From: Candidatus Mediterraneibacter excrementavium
GTDB taxonomy: Bacteria; Bacillota; Clostridia; Lachnospirales; Lachnospiraceae
Reading direction: 5' to 3'
Assembly (NCBI GenBank): GCA_019120275.1
Contig: DWVL01000034.1
Coordinates: 1-33,389 of the forward strand
Length of the DNA: 33,389 bases
In this document: positions 7,322 through 14,899 of the stretch, in pieces
Position numbering within the stretch: position 1 is the stretch's first letter
Layout of the letters: the number at the start of each line of letters is the position of its first letter
Notes under the pieces: model-generated
Database searches by the model: none
What the model was told of the DNA's origin: nothing
What the model saw: the letters and a program-made list of their open reading frames with translations, nothing else
Position numbers and translations under genes: made by a program

Positions 7322-8614
7322 TCAGCCGACTTTCAGCCTGAATTTCTGTATCTCTTTCTCACTCGATACCTTTTCGATCAGACCGCCAAGGCTTCTGAGT
7401 TTCTCATCAAACCGCTCATATCCTCTCTGGATATAAACGATATCATCCACGATTGTAATTCCTTCTGCGGCAAGTCCGGCGATACAGAGCGCCGCTCCCG
7501 CCCTCAGATCAGGCGCGCTCACCCGCGCTGCTGAAAATTTCTCAACCCCTTCGATGGTTGCGGAATTACCTTCCACTTTGACCTGTGCGCCCATACGCGC
7601 AAGTTCAGCCAGATATTTAAAACGGTTTTCAAAAATACTCTCCGTGATCGTGCTTGTGCCTTTTGCCAGGGCGAGCACCACACCGATCTGCGGCTGCATA
7701 TCGGTCGGATATCCCGGATACGGAAGCGTCTTTACCTGCGTATTTCTCAGACGTCCCTTTGCCACGACGCGGACCGCATCATCAAATTCCTCCACCTCGC
7801 ACCCGATATCGATCAGTTTGGAGATCGTGGCATCCAGATGCTTCGGGATCACGTTCAGCACAGTGACATCTCCTCTGGTCGCCGCCGCAGCAAACATGAA
7901 CGTTCCTGCCTCGATCTGATCCGGGATGATGGAATATTCCGTCTTGTGAAGGGAGCGGACTCCCCTGATCTTTATCACATCCGTACCGGCTCCGCGGATA
8001 TTGGCACCCATGCTGTTGAGGAAGTTTGCCACATCCACGACATGCGGTTCCTTCGCCACATTTTCCATAATAGTAAGGCCCTCGGACATCGCCGCCGCCA
8101 TCATCACATTGATCGTTGCGCCTACGGACACCACGTCAAAATAGAGATGCGTTCCTCTCAGATGTTCCGCCTCGGCTACGATCTTTCCGTGTTCGATATC
8201 CACGTCGGCTCCAAGCGCCCGGAATCCTTTCAGATGCTGGTCGATCGGCCTGCTGCCGATATTGCACCCGCCAGGCAGGGCCACCTCCGCTCTTCTGTAT
8301 TTCCCGAGCAGTGCGCCCAGCAGATAGTACGATGCCCTGATCTTCTTGATATAATCATATTCTATATCGAAATCAGTAATCGTGCCGCCATTGATCTTCA
8401 CCGTATGTCTGTCCAGCCTCTGCACGACTGCGCCAATACCACTGATCGCTTCCAGCATGACATTGATATCATTAACATCCGGCAGATTATCGATCAGGAC
8501 AGTTTCGTCCGTCATGATCGCTGCAGCCAGAATAGCCAGCGCCGCGTTCTTGGCGCCGCCGATCTCCACTTCACCGACAAGCGGATTCCCGCCCTTGATA
8601 ATATATTGCTCCAT
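7322..8614 (-). CDS. murA: UDP-N-acetylglucosamine 1-carboxyvinyltransferase
   Basis: A 430-aa cytosolic enzyme for the first committed step of peptidoglycan synthesis, joining phosphoenolpyruvate to UDP-GlcNAc. It has the K22-N23 pair in GGAKNAAL and the catalytic cysteine C117 in LPGGCNIGSRPIDQH, the residue attacked by fosfomycin. Length and both halves of the inside-out barrel look complete. Low-GC Gram-positives often carry two murA copies; I cannot tell which one this is. It has its own promoter-like sequence and terminator and so is probably transcribed alone or with read-through from the kinase gene upstream. Confidence 0.97.
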   Translation of the reverse strand: MEQYIIKGGNPLVGEVEIGGAKNAALAILAAAIMTDETVLIDNLPDVNDINVMLEAISGIGAVVQRLDRHTVKINGGTITDFDIEYDYIKKIRASYYLLGALLGKYRRAEVALPGGCNIGSRPIDQHLKGFRALGADVDIEHGKIVAEAEHLRGTHLYFDVVSVGATINVMMAAAMSEGLTIMENVAKEPHVVDVANFLNSMGANIRGAGTDVIKIRGVRSLHKTEYSIIPDQIEAGTFMFAAAATRGDVTVLNVIPKHLDATISKLIDIGCEVEEFDDAVRVVAKGRLRNTQVKTLPYPGYPTDMQPQIGVVLALAKGTSTITESIFENRFKYLAELARMGAQVKVEGNSATIEGVEKFSAARVSAPDLRAGAALCIAGLAAEGITIVDDIVYIQRGYERFDEKLRSLGGLIEKVSSEKEIQKFRLKVG

Positions 8615-8640
8615 ATTGCACCTCGACTCTGATCTTAGTT

Positions 8641-8670
8641 ATCCTATCTGTATTTACTTCAGTAATTCAA
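8641..8670 (-). promoter_or_regulatory. Possible promoter of murA
   Basis: On the minus strand, TTGAAT (8665-8670), an 18-bp spacer, and TAGGAT (8641-8646). It lies in the 83-bp gap between the upstream kinase-like gene and murA. Confidence 0.4.
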
Positions 8671-8697
8671 GTCTGTTATATTTTTGCTCATACGTAA

Positions 8698-9258
8698 TTA
8701 TTTTAGTGTTCTTCCATGCCGCTTGTCAAGTTTTTTCCTGGAATACATCTCTTTTCTATATTTTTTTACCGCTCTCAGGACATTGCCGATCGTATCTTCG
8801 ATCCGGCATCCATCCTCACATACCGTAATATCCGCGTACTTTTCAAAATAGGGAACACGCTCGTAATACAGGTCTTTCAGCGACTGCCCTTCCCGGAGAA
8901 CGACTCCCCGCTTCTTCGGATTACGTATCCGCCTTTTTATTGTCGGATAAGAAGCCTTTAAATATACGACTATCCCGATTTTTTTATAATGTTTCATAGC
9001 CTCTTCGCAGTAGATCACACTCCCGCCCGGTGAGATAACGGAGTTTTCCGCCTGGATGGATGCATTGACCCGGTTCTCGATCTCCAGGAATCCATCCTGC
9101 CCGACCTCTGCGATGATCTCCCGCAGCAGCTTATGCTCCTGCTCCTGGATCACAAGGTCAACGTCAACGAATTTCATCCCCAGCCGCTTAGCTACCACGA
9201 TCCCGACTGTACTCTTTCCCACGGCCGGCATTCCGATAAAAATAAGGTTCTTCTTCAT
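8698..9258 (-). CDS. Shikimate kinase family protein
   Basis: A 186-aa P-loop kinase. The N-terminus IFIGMPAVGKSTVG is the nucleotide-binding loop (residues about 9-17), FVDVDLVI has the DxD of shikimate kinases, and SPGGSVIY corresponds to their GGG substrate loop. In canonical AroK the GExxFRxxE motif has an arginine that holds shikimate; here the region reads GFLEIENRV, so that arginine is replaced by leucine. The substrate may therefore not be shikimate. The C-terminus is basic. I start at the ATG at 9258, which follows AGGAGATGG; an upstream in-frame extension is unlikely. It is 23 bp downstream of an unknown small gene, likely in one operon with it. Confidence 0.8.
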   Translation of the reverse strand: MKKNLIFIGMPAVGKSTVGIVVAKRLGMKFVDVDLVIQEQEHKLLREIIAEVGQDGFLEIENRVNASIQAENSVISPGGSVIYCEEAMKHYKKIGIVVYLKASYPTIKRRIRNPKKRGVVLREGQSLKDLYYERVPYFEKYADITVCEDGCRIEDTIGNVLRAVKKYRKEMYSRKKLDKRHGRTLK

Positions 9259-9281
9259 ATGTGTCCATCTCCTGTCTTCCG

Positions 9282-9641
9282 TCAGTAAAACCGTCTGTTC
9301 CTCCTGCGCCGTCCGCACCGGCGCCTGTATAGTTCTTCGCACAGGATCACTCCTGTCAGATCCCACAGCTGATCCCGGTCCAGATCCTCTTCGTGCGCCG
9401 CTGCATTTTCACAGGCTCTCCTGCACATCAGCCGGAGCTGCAGTTTATCCGGATACTGGTCATAGATCATACTGTTTTCATATTCCATACGGTCGCATTC
9501 CTCTTCCACATAGGGAAGGATCCGTTTCGGCATATCCGGATACAGGCTCTTCAGGTATTCGGAATCCATACGCTCCGCCCGGTCGTCATCACAGGAAAAC
9601 AGCAGCGGATATGCCATGTAATACGGCAGTTTCTCATACAT
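9282..9641 (-). CDS. Small acidic-then-basic protein, unknown
   Basis: A 119-aa protein I do not recognise. Residues 1-95 are mostly acidic and aromatic (PYYMAYPLLFSCDDD, then YPDMPKRILPYVEEECDRMEYE) and look helical. The tail is strongly basic (YRRRCGRRRRNRR) and could bind nucleic acid or simply be a disordered end. There is no signal peptide or membrane segment. A good ribosome site (GGGAG) precedes the ATG at 9641. It lies between a membrane FHA protein and the shikimate-kinase-like gene, same strand, so they may share a transcript. The real-gene call rests on codon-like usage, spacing and ribosome site. Confidence 0.7.
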   Translation of the reverse strand: MYEKLPYYMAYPLLFSCDDDRAERMDSEYLKSLYPDMPKRILPYVEEECDRMEYENSMIYDQYPDKLQLRLMCRRACENAAAHEEDLDRDQLWDLTGVILCEELYRRRCGRRRRNRRFY

Positions 9642-9694
9642 GTCTCTTCACTCCCGAAATTGCTTCTATATGGCTACTATATGCGGATACAAAT

Positions 9695-9718
9695 ATAGCG
9701 GTGAACTGTCACCGCTAT
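9695..9718 (-). terminator. Terminator of the FHA gene
   Basis: A perfect 10-bp inverted repeat (arm ATAGCGGTGA) with a 4-nt loop, followed on the minus strand by ATTTGT, a weak T tract. It lies 12 bp past the FHA stop. Confidence 0.6.
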
Positions 9719-9729
9719 GTCTTCCTCTT

Positions 9730-10311
9730 CTACCGTGTGCTGTGCACCGCCGGTTCAGGACTTTCCCGGAGGATCTTCTGGATTTCCAGACGGGTCTCGC
9801 CGATGCCGATGATATCATCCCGCTGGATCACGACCGGTCTGTCGATCCGTACGCCGTTCAGATACGTTCCGTTCCGTGACCCTTCATCTTTCACATAAAG
9901 CTTATCGCCACGGCGGAGGATCACGCAATGAAGTTTGGAAACCCTTCCGTCCCCGATGATCGGCAGGAATTTCTCATACATATTTCCGTCCTGGCTCCGT
10001 CCGATCCCGACGGAATCATAAAATGTAAAACTGTATTTATCCCAGCTGTCAATATCCTCCATAAGGATCTTCCAGCGAAGTTTCTGCTTCTTCGCACGGC
10101 GTTCCTGTGCGGCCGGCGCCTGCGGTGGCTGCTGCCTGCGGCTGCGCCGTACAGGTTCTTCATATTCTTCTTCCTCTTCATCATATCTGCCGCGTCCGCG
10201 CCTTCCGTCCGGAACAGCGGCCGCTTTATTTTTCCTGATGCTGACAGCCGACACGCTCAACATGACAGTGCATCCGGCAGCCAGCGCCAACATTACGATC
10301 CAATACCACAT
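9730..10311 (-). CDS. Membrane-anchored FHA domain protein
   Basis: A 193-aa protein. One membrane helix (about 4-23) anchors it; a charged, disordered linker (acidic EEEEEYEE, then basic and proline/glutamine-rich) reaches to about residue 75; a forkhead-associated domain fills the rest, with GIGRSQ, SKLHCVI and DEGSRNGTYLNG, the phosphothreonine-binding loops. FHA domains dock on proteins phosphorylated by Ser/Thr kinases of the PASTA type, often near the division site or in secretion. No kinase or phosphatase gene is beside it, so the partner is unknown. A strong AAGGAGAG precedes the ATG. Confidence 0.88.
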   Translation of the reverse strand: MWYWIVMLALAAGCTVMLSVSAVSIRKNKAAAVPDGRRGRGRYDEEEEEYEEPVRRSRRQQPPQAPAAQERRAKKQKLRWKILMEDIDSWDKYSFTFYDSVGIGRSQDGNMYEKFLPIIGDGRVSKLHCVILRRGDKLYVKDEGSRNGTYLNGVRIDRPVVIQRDDIIGIGETRLEIQKILRESPEPAVHSTR

Positions 10312-10415
10312 ATTATTTCTCTCCTTCAGATTTTAATACTACTATACTTTTCGCCTGCGGGCAAGTAAAAGGTCATTTTTTGTCAAAACATGCGGTAGTA
10401 AAACCCTCCTGTGTG

Positions 10416-10424
10416 TGTTAGAAT
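10416..10424 (+). promoter_or_regulatory. Extended -10 promoter of the DUF1015 gene
   Basis: TGT followed by TAGAAT (10419-10424), an extended -10 with no clear -35. It lies about 44 bp before the start codon. Confidence 0.35.
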
Positions 10425-10467
10425 ATGTGTGGCTGCAACGAATATCCGCAAATCAAAGGAGACGATC

Positions 10468-11700
10468 ATGAGTATCATCCGACCATTTAAGGGGATCCGT
10501 CCCCGACCGGATCTTGCCTCTTCGATCGCCGCTCTTCCGTATGATGTGTACAATACCGAAGAAGCGCGCCGGATCGTACAGGCAAATCCCCTTTCATTTT
10601 TAAAAATAGACCGGGCGGAAACGCTCTTTCCCGAAGGGATCCATATCTATTCACGGGAAGTTTACGAGAAAGCCAGAGACACGCTGGATGCAATGATCCG
10701 GGACGGTGAGTTTATCCGGGACGAAGAACCCTGCTTCTATATCTATGCCCTGACCATGGACGGCCGCACGCAGACCGGTCTGGTCGGCTGCGCCTCCATT
10801 GATGATTATGTAAACAATGTGATCCTGAAACACGAGAACACACTGGAAGCGAAGGAAGCGGACCGCATCCGGCATGTAGATACATGCAGCGCCCAGACCG
10901 GACCGATTTTTCTGGCATACCGTCCCTGCGAAGAACTGCAGGGGATCATCCGGACCGTCTGTGAAACAGATCCGCTCTATGATTTCACTTCCGATGACAA
11001 CATCCGGCATCAGGTATGGAAGATCAGCGCCCCCGACTGTATTGAACACATTTCCCGGCTGTTCGCCGGCATTCCGAAGCTGTATATTGCCGATGGCCAT
11101 CACCGGGCCGCTTCAGCCGTAAAAGTAGGTTTAATGAGACGGGCCGCAGATCCGGACTTTTCCGGAACAGAAGAATACAATTATTTTCTCAGCGTACTCT
11201 TCCCGTCGGACGAACTCCATATTTATGACTACAACCGCGTAGTAACCGGCCGCATCGACTGTACATTTGCGGAATTTACTGATATGATAAAAGGCGGATT
11301 TGAGATCAGCGAACCGGAAGGAACCCCCTGCAGTCCCGCAGGAAAAGGCGAATTCGGACTCTGCTGGGCAGGAAAATGGTACAGAATGAAGGCAGATCCC
11401 TCCCTGTTTACCGGCGATCCGGTGAACGATCTGGATGTCTCCATCCTGCAGGACCACATTCTGGAACCCGTCTTCGGGATCCGGGATCCGAAGAAAGATC
11501 CGCGCCTTAGCTTCATCGGCGGCATCCGCGGATTAAAGGCACTGGAACAGGCCGTGCAGACAGGCGGCGCTGCTTTTGCCATGTATCCCACTTCCATGGA
11601 CGAACTGCTTTCTGTAGCAGACGCCGGCAGGCTGATGCCTCCGAAATCCACCTGGTTTGAACCGAAACTTCGCAGCGGACTTTTTATCCACCGCTTCTGA
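10468..11700 (+). CDS. DUF1015 family protein
   Basis: A 410-aa cytosolic protein of the DUF1015 family. It opens with IIRPFKGIRPRPDLA and has the DVYNTEEARRI segment, the family's RAETLFPEG region and the motif LYIADGHHRAASA near residue 210, where the Asp-Gly-His-His cluster resembles a catalytic or metal site. The family is broadly distributed in anaerobes and is sometimes next to serine or D-3-phosphoglycerate metabolism genes, but no reaction is firmly known and I assign none. The ATG at 10468 follows AAAGGAGA; an upstream in-frame extension is not used. It is 27 bp upstream of map and probably co-transcribed with it. Confidence 0.88.
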   Translation: MSIIRPFKGIRPRPDLASSIAALPYDVYNTEEARRIVQANPLSFLKIDRAETLFPEGIHIYSREVYEKARDTLDAMIRDGEFIRDEEPCFYIYALTMDGRTQTGLVGCASIDDYVNNVILKHENTLEAKEADRIRHVDTCSAQTGPIFLAYRPCEELQGIIRTVCETDPLYDFTSDDNIRHQVWKISAPDCIEHISRLFAGIPKLYIADGHHRAASAVKVGLMRRAADPDFSGTEEYNYFLSVLFPSDELHIYDYNRVVTGRIDCTFAEFTDMIKGGFEISEPEGTPCSPAGKGEFGLCWAGKWYRMKADPSLFTGDPVNDLDVSILQDHILEPVFGIRDPKKDPRLSFIGGIRGLKALEQAVQTGGAAFAMYPTSMDELLSVADAGRLMPPKSTWFEPKLRSGLFIHRF

Positions 11701-11727
11701 ACTATCAATTTAAGGAGATGTTTTTAT

Positions 11728-12591
11728 ATGGAAAGAAACGAACTTTGCTGGTGCGGCAGCGGGAAAAAATATAAGAAATGCCATATGCCCATCGAAGAGA
11801 AAATGATGCTCCACGCAGAAAAGGGCGAGATCGTCCCCACCCGCGCACTGCTGAAGACACCGGAGCAGATTGAAAAGATAAAGATCAGCGCTGCACTCAA
11901 CACTGCAGTCCTTGACGAAGTGGCCAGACATATCCATATCGGAATGAGCACCGCCGAGATCGACGATATCGTATACCGCTATACGACCGAGCACGGCGGC
12001 ATCCCGGCCCCGCTCAACTATCAGGGTTTCCCGAAGAGCGTATGCACCTCGCTGAACAATGAAATCTGTCACGGAATCCCGGACGAGAATATCATCCTTC
12101 AGGAAGGCGATATCATTAACGTCGACGTATCCACCATTGTTGACGGATACTTCTCTGACGCTTCCAGAATGTTCAAAATGGGAAAAATCTCCGACCGGGC
12201 AGAAAAACTGATCCGCGTCACGGAAGAATGCGTGGAACTGGGTCTTGCAGCCGCAAAGCCGTGGGGACATCTGGGCGACATCGCTGATGCCATCAACACA
12301 CATGCACAGGCCAACGGATACTCCGTTGTTGAGGAGATCGGCGGACACGGCATCGGCCTTGCATTCCACGAAGATCCGTTCGTCAGCTATGTAACGCCAA
12401 AAGGCAGCGAAATGCTCCTGGTTCCCGGCATGATGTTTACCATCGAGCCAATGATCAACGAAGGCAGTCCTGATTTCTTCGTAGACGAAGACAACGGCTG
12501 GACTGTGTACACCATCGACGACGGACTTTCCGCTCAGATCGAATACATGGTGCTGGTTAAAGAAAACGGTATTGAAGTACTGACAAAATAA
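11728..12591 (+). CDS. map: Type I methionine aminopeptidase with SEC-C zinc motif
   Basis: A 287-aa enzyme removing the first methionine from new proteins. Residues 1-20 form a SEC-C zinc-binding motif (CWCGSGKKYKKCH), seen on many clostridial MetAPs and likely to aid ribosome contact. The catalytic part has the metal ligands in order: aspartate in NVDVSTIVDG, aspartate in FSDASRMF, histidine in GGHGIGLAFHEDP, glutamate in FTIEPM and glutamate in SAQIEYMVLV. AAGGAGATG precedes the start. It ends just before a large palindrome that can act as terminator. Confidence 0.97.
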   Translation: MERNELCWCGSGKKYKKCHMPIEEKMMLHAEKGEIVPTRALLKTPEQIEKIKISAALNTAVLDEVARHIHIGMSTAEIDDIVYRYTTEHGGIPAPLNYQGFPKSVCTSLNNEICHGIPDENIILQEGDIINVDVSTIVDGYFSDASRMFKMGKISDRAEKLIRVTEECVELGLAAAKPWGHLGDIADAINTHAQANGYSVVEEIGGHGIGLAFHEDPFVSYVTPKGSEMLLVPGMMFTIEPMINEGSPDFFVDEDNGWTVYTIDDGLSAQIEYMVLVKENGIEVLTK

Positions 12592-12594
12592 CTT

Positions 12595-12639
12595 CAGTTT
12601 GGGACGTAGTAAAATTGAATTTTACTACGTCCCAAACTG
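12595..12639. repeat. 45-nt near-perfect palindrome, possible mobile remnant or terminator
   Basis: A 22-bp inverted repeat with a single-base centre; arms 12595-12616 and 12618-12639, outer ends CAGTTTGGGACG and CGTCCCAAACTG. It sits between convergent map and radical SAM genes and could end both transcripts. The stem is longer than a usual terminator, and a second GTCCC follows at about 12651-12655, so it may derive from a small palindromic repeat. A short stem around CAGGCAT/ATGCCTG overlaps the radical SAM stop codon at 12660. Confidence 0.75.
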
Positions 12640-12659
12640 ACTTTTGCCCTGTCCCTAAA

Positions 12660-13259
12660 TCAGGCATAATGCCTGACTCTTAAATTGATGCCCATAGATT
12701 CCGCCAGTTTCCGGCTGGCTTCTATATCTTTTTCCGGTAGCACGTCAACCACAGTAAAGCGTACGTCCGGTATCTGCTTCGCACATTCTGCCGCGAAATC
12801 CAGCATGCCTTCAAAAGCATGGTCGAATTTCGGCCGTGTTACAGCTTCGTACTCTTCCGCTGTCGGCGCATTCAGACTGATCGATACGCAGTCCACGGCC
12901 TGCGCCAGTTCCGGGACCACATCCCGGCCATGATAGAGATTGGCCAGTCCGTTGGTATTCACGCGGATCCCGACTCCGTATTTCTTCTTTGCATACTGCG
13001 CCGACCGGATCAGGATATCCAGCGCACAGGTCGGTTCGCCATAGCCGCAGTACACCAGTTCATCGTAACCTGTAAAATCAAAATCATCCAGAGCTGCTGT
13101 CACTTCTTCCAATCCCGGATCTGTTTTATGCCAGAGCGTATCCGCCGAATCTCCCACACTGTCCTGATGGCTGCGGATGCAGAATGTGCATGCACAGTCG
13201 CATTTATTTGTCAGATTTACATATACCTGGTTTTTATAAGTGTACAAAATATCTGCCAT
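12660..13259 (-). CDS. Small radical SAM protein (S-component-linked)
   Basis: A 199-aa radical SAM protein. The iron-sulfur motif is C20-x3-C24-x2-C27 within NKCDCACTFCIRS, with an extra cysteine at 22. It is followed by YCGYGEPT (SAM-binding GGE-like motif), IRVNTNG and VSISLNAP, which belong to the radical SAM barrel. It is unusually short and lacks any C-terminal cluster domain. It resembles what I recall as the TIGR04100 group, often found with a small membrane protein (TIGR04002), which is exactly the gene 27 bp upstream. The substrate is unknown. Being in line with a pyridoxal kinase, a role in vitamin B6 or a related cofactor is possible (inference). Confidence 0.85.
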   Translation of the reverse strand: MADILYTYKNQVYVNLTNKCDCACTFCIRSHQDSVGDSADTLWHKTDPGLEEVTAALDDFDFTGYDELVYCGYGEPTCALDILIRSAQYAKKKYGVGIRVNTNGLANLYHGRDVVPELAQAVDCVSISLNAPTAEEYEAVTRPKFDHAFEGMLDFAAECAKQIPDVRFTVVDVLPEKDIEASRKLAESMGINLRVRHYA

Positions 13260-13286
13260 TCTATCTTTCCTTCCTTTCCCCGGCCC

Positions 13287-13805
13287 TTACTGTATTCCGA
13301 GCAGCATCCGGATCCGCGTATTCGCGTGTGAGCGTTCCAGCAGGACCGCTGCAGCGTAAAACAGCACCGCACTTCCGCCCGACTGGATCAGGCTCCCCGC
13401 CAGGGACATCAGCGGCGCCGCAAAAGACCCGAAGAGCAATCCCTCCGCCACGTAGTAGCCTGCCGCCGAGATAACCAGAGCGATCACCGGAGCCGCCATG
13501 TTCCGTGCACTCAGAAGTTTCCCGCTCTTCTCTGAAAAAGGAAGGACGATCAGCATTTTGATGATAACGGTTGCCGGCATCCACATGGGCGCCGTCAGCA
13601 GATCCGCCAGCCCGCCTCCGATCGCCGCAGCCGCCAGAGCATATGGCCTTGGAAGGAATACGGCGGCCAGATAGATCAGCACGTCTCCGAAATGGATATA
13701 GCCTCCGTTTGCCCCATACGGGATATGACAGATATACGCAGTCATAACCGCGATCATAGCCGCGAAAATCCCGGTTGTAACAATTTTAAGTGTACGATTT
13801 CGCAC
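13287..13805 (-). CDS. ECF transporter S-component-like membrane protein
   Basis: A 172-aa integral membrane protein with about five to six hydrophobic helices. Its N-terminus, IVTTGIFAAMIAVMTAYICHI, and the GGYIHFGDVLIYLAAVFLP segment are typical of ECF-type substrate-binding (S) components; GGGLADLL fits the same fold. It likely corresponds to the TIGR04002 group. The start is GTG at 13805, preceded by GGAGATGG. No energy-coupling subunits (EcfA, EcfT) are here, so it would use shared ones. With pyridoxal kinase upstream and radical SAM downstream, a B6-type vitamer or its precursor is the best guess for the substrate, not proven. Confidence 0.82.
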   Translation of the reverse strand: MRNRTLKIVTTGIFAAMIAVMTAYICHIPYGANGGYIHFGDVLIYLAAVFLPRPYALAAAAIGGGLADLLTAPMWMPATVIIKMLIVLPFSEKSGKLLSARNMAAPVIALVISAAGYYVAEGLLFGSFAAPLMSLAGSLIQSGGSAVLFYAAAVLLERSHANTRIRMLLGIQ

Positions 13806-13873
13806 AAAACCATCTCCTCTCTTTTCCGCATTTCACATTTATCTGAACGTCTGTCTGATCACACATCTGATCC

Positions 13874-14749
13874 TCAGGCGCCCGCCAGCCGGTTCTTCTC
13901 TCCCAGCATCCACAGATACTGTTCATATTCCACCCCGTCATTTCTCGGCACACCGTCCCGGACCGCATCTTCGATCGCCCGCTCGATCATAGCGCCGGCC
14001 AGCGCCATACTGTCCGAAAGACGGTCTCCCCGGGCCCTGCCTGCCGCCACAACGGACGCAAACAGGTCACCGGTTCCGGAATAACTGTCGCCGATAAACG
14101 GAAATGCCGCGAATGCGGTTCCTTCCTCTGTCACTGCCAGGTTTCCCATCATCTCGCGTCCGTCCGTTTCTTCTCTGTAACGGATCCCCGTGACCACCGC
14201 CTCTTTCGTTTTTCCCGTCATCAGCTCCCTGGCCATCTCCTCCGCCGCGGTAATGATCTGTTCCTTCCTGCGTATTTTCTCTGTCATCCGGCAGTCTCTG
14301 TCTGTCAGCAGGCACAGCTCCGTAAGATTCGGCGTAATAATATCCGCCCGCGCAGTCAGTTCTTTCATCTCCGATTCCATACGGGACGTAAATACCGGAT
14401 ATCGGACGCCATTGTCTCCCATCACCGGATCCACCAGCAGAAATGTATCTTCTCTGCAGAAGATATCCAGAAACTCCAGCACTTTCCGGATCTGATGCTC
14501 TCCAGATATGAATCCGGTATAGATGCCGTCAAAATGAACATCCATCTTCTGCCATTCTCTGGTAATATTCTCCATCCGGTCTGTATAATCATCATAGTAA
14601 TAACAGGGATATCCCGTCTGGGCGCTGAGTATCGCCGTCGGCAGCGGACAGGGCTGGACCCCCATTGCCGCGACCGCCGAGATCGCTGCTGTCAGCGAAC
14701 ATTTCCCAAAACCGGACAGATCATTGATCACCGCTATTTTCTTCGTCAT
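13874..14749 (-). CDS. pdxY: Pyridoxal/pyridoxamine kinase
   Basis: A 291-aa ribokinase-fold enzyme that phosphorylates vitamin B6 vitamers for cofactor salvage. The N-terminus KKIAVINDLSGFGKCSLTA is characteristic of the PdxK/PdxY group. Further on, LVDPVMGDNG, ADIITPNLTEL and the C-terminal DSYSGTGDLFASV (catalytic aspartate in GTGD) are all present. Its start is the ATG at 14749 after AAAGGAT. It is the first gene in line with the S-component and radical SAM genes (gaps 68 and 27 bp), so the three probably form an operon. Confidence 0.93.
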   Translation of the reverse strand: MTKKIAVINDLSGFGKCSLTAAISAVAAMGVQPCPLPTAILSAQTGYPCYYYDDYTDRMENITREWQKMDVHFDGIYTGFISGEHQIRKVLEFLDIFCREDTFLLVDPVMGDNGVRYPVFTSRMESEMKELTARADIITPNLTELCLLTDRDCRMTEKIRRKEQIITAAEEMARELMTGKTKEAVVTGIRYREETDGREMMGNLAVTEEGTAFAAFPFIGDSYSGTGDLFASVVAAGRARGDRLSDSMALAGAMIERAIEDAVRDGVPRNDGVEYEQYLWMLGEKNRLAGA

Positions 14750-14805
14750 ATCCTTTACTCCCGTTTAATCTTCATTTCCAATTACCCGGTCATCTTAGCA
14801 CTCAT

Positions 14806-14846
14806 CTGGTTATGCTAAAACAGCCAGTTATTTAATATTTAACCAG
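14806..14846. promoter_or_regulatory. Repeated CTGGTTA-type motifs upstream of pdxY
   Basis: CTGGTTA (14806-14812) and its inverted copy TAACCAG (14840-14846) flank a related CCAGTTA (14824-14830), spaced 16-18 bp apart, in the only non-coding stretch before pdxY. They could be binding sites for a regulator; no regulator gene is adjacent. I could not find a convincing promoter box here. Confidence 0.3.
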
Positions 14847-14866
14847 GCCAGTTTGTCCAAAAAGAA

Positions 14867-14888
14867 GCCGGACCTCTTCCGGTCCGGC
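14867..14888 (-). terminator. Terminator of the ftsH-glycosidase transcript
   Basis: A perfect 8-bp stem (GCCGGACC/GGTCCGGC) with a 6-nt loop; on the minus strand it is followed by TTCTTTTT. It lies 12 bp past the GH13 stop. Confidence 0.85.
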
Positions 14889-14899
14889 CCCTGTACCGA

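Noticed and set aside
7224-7534. Plus-strand ORFs in the metK-murA gap
   Set aside because: They cover the metK promoter, the murA terminator and the murA 3' end in the opposite sense, and have no ribosome site or recognisable motif.
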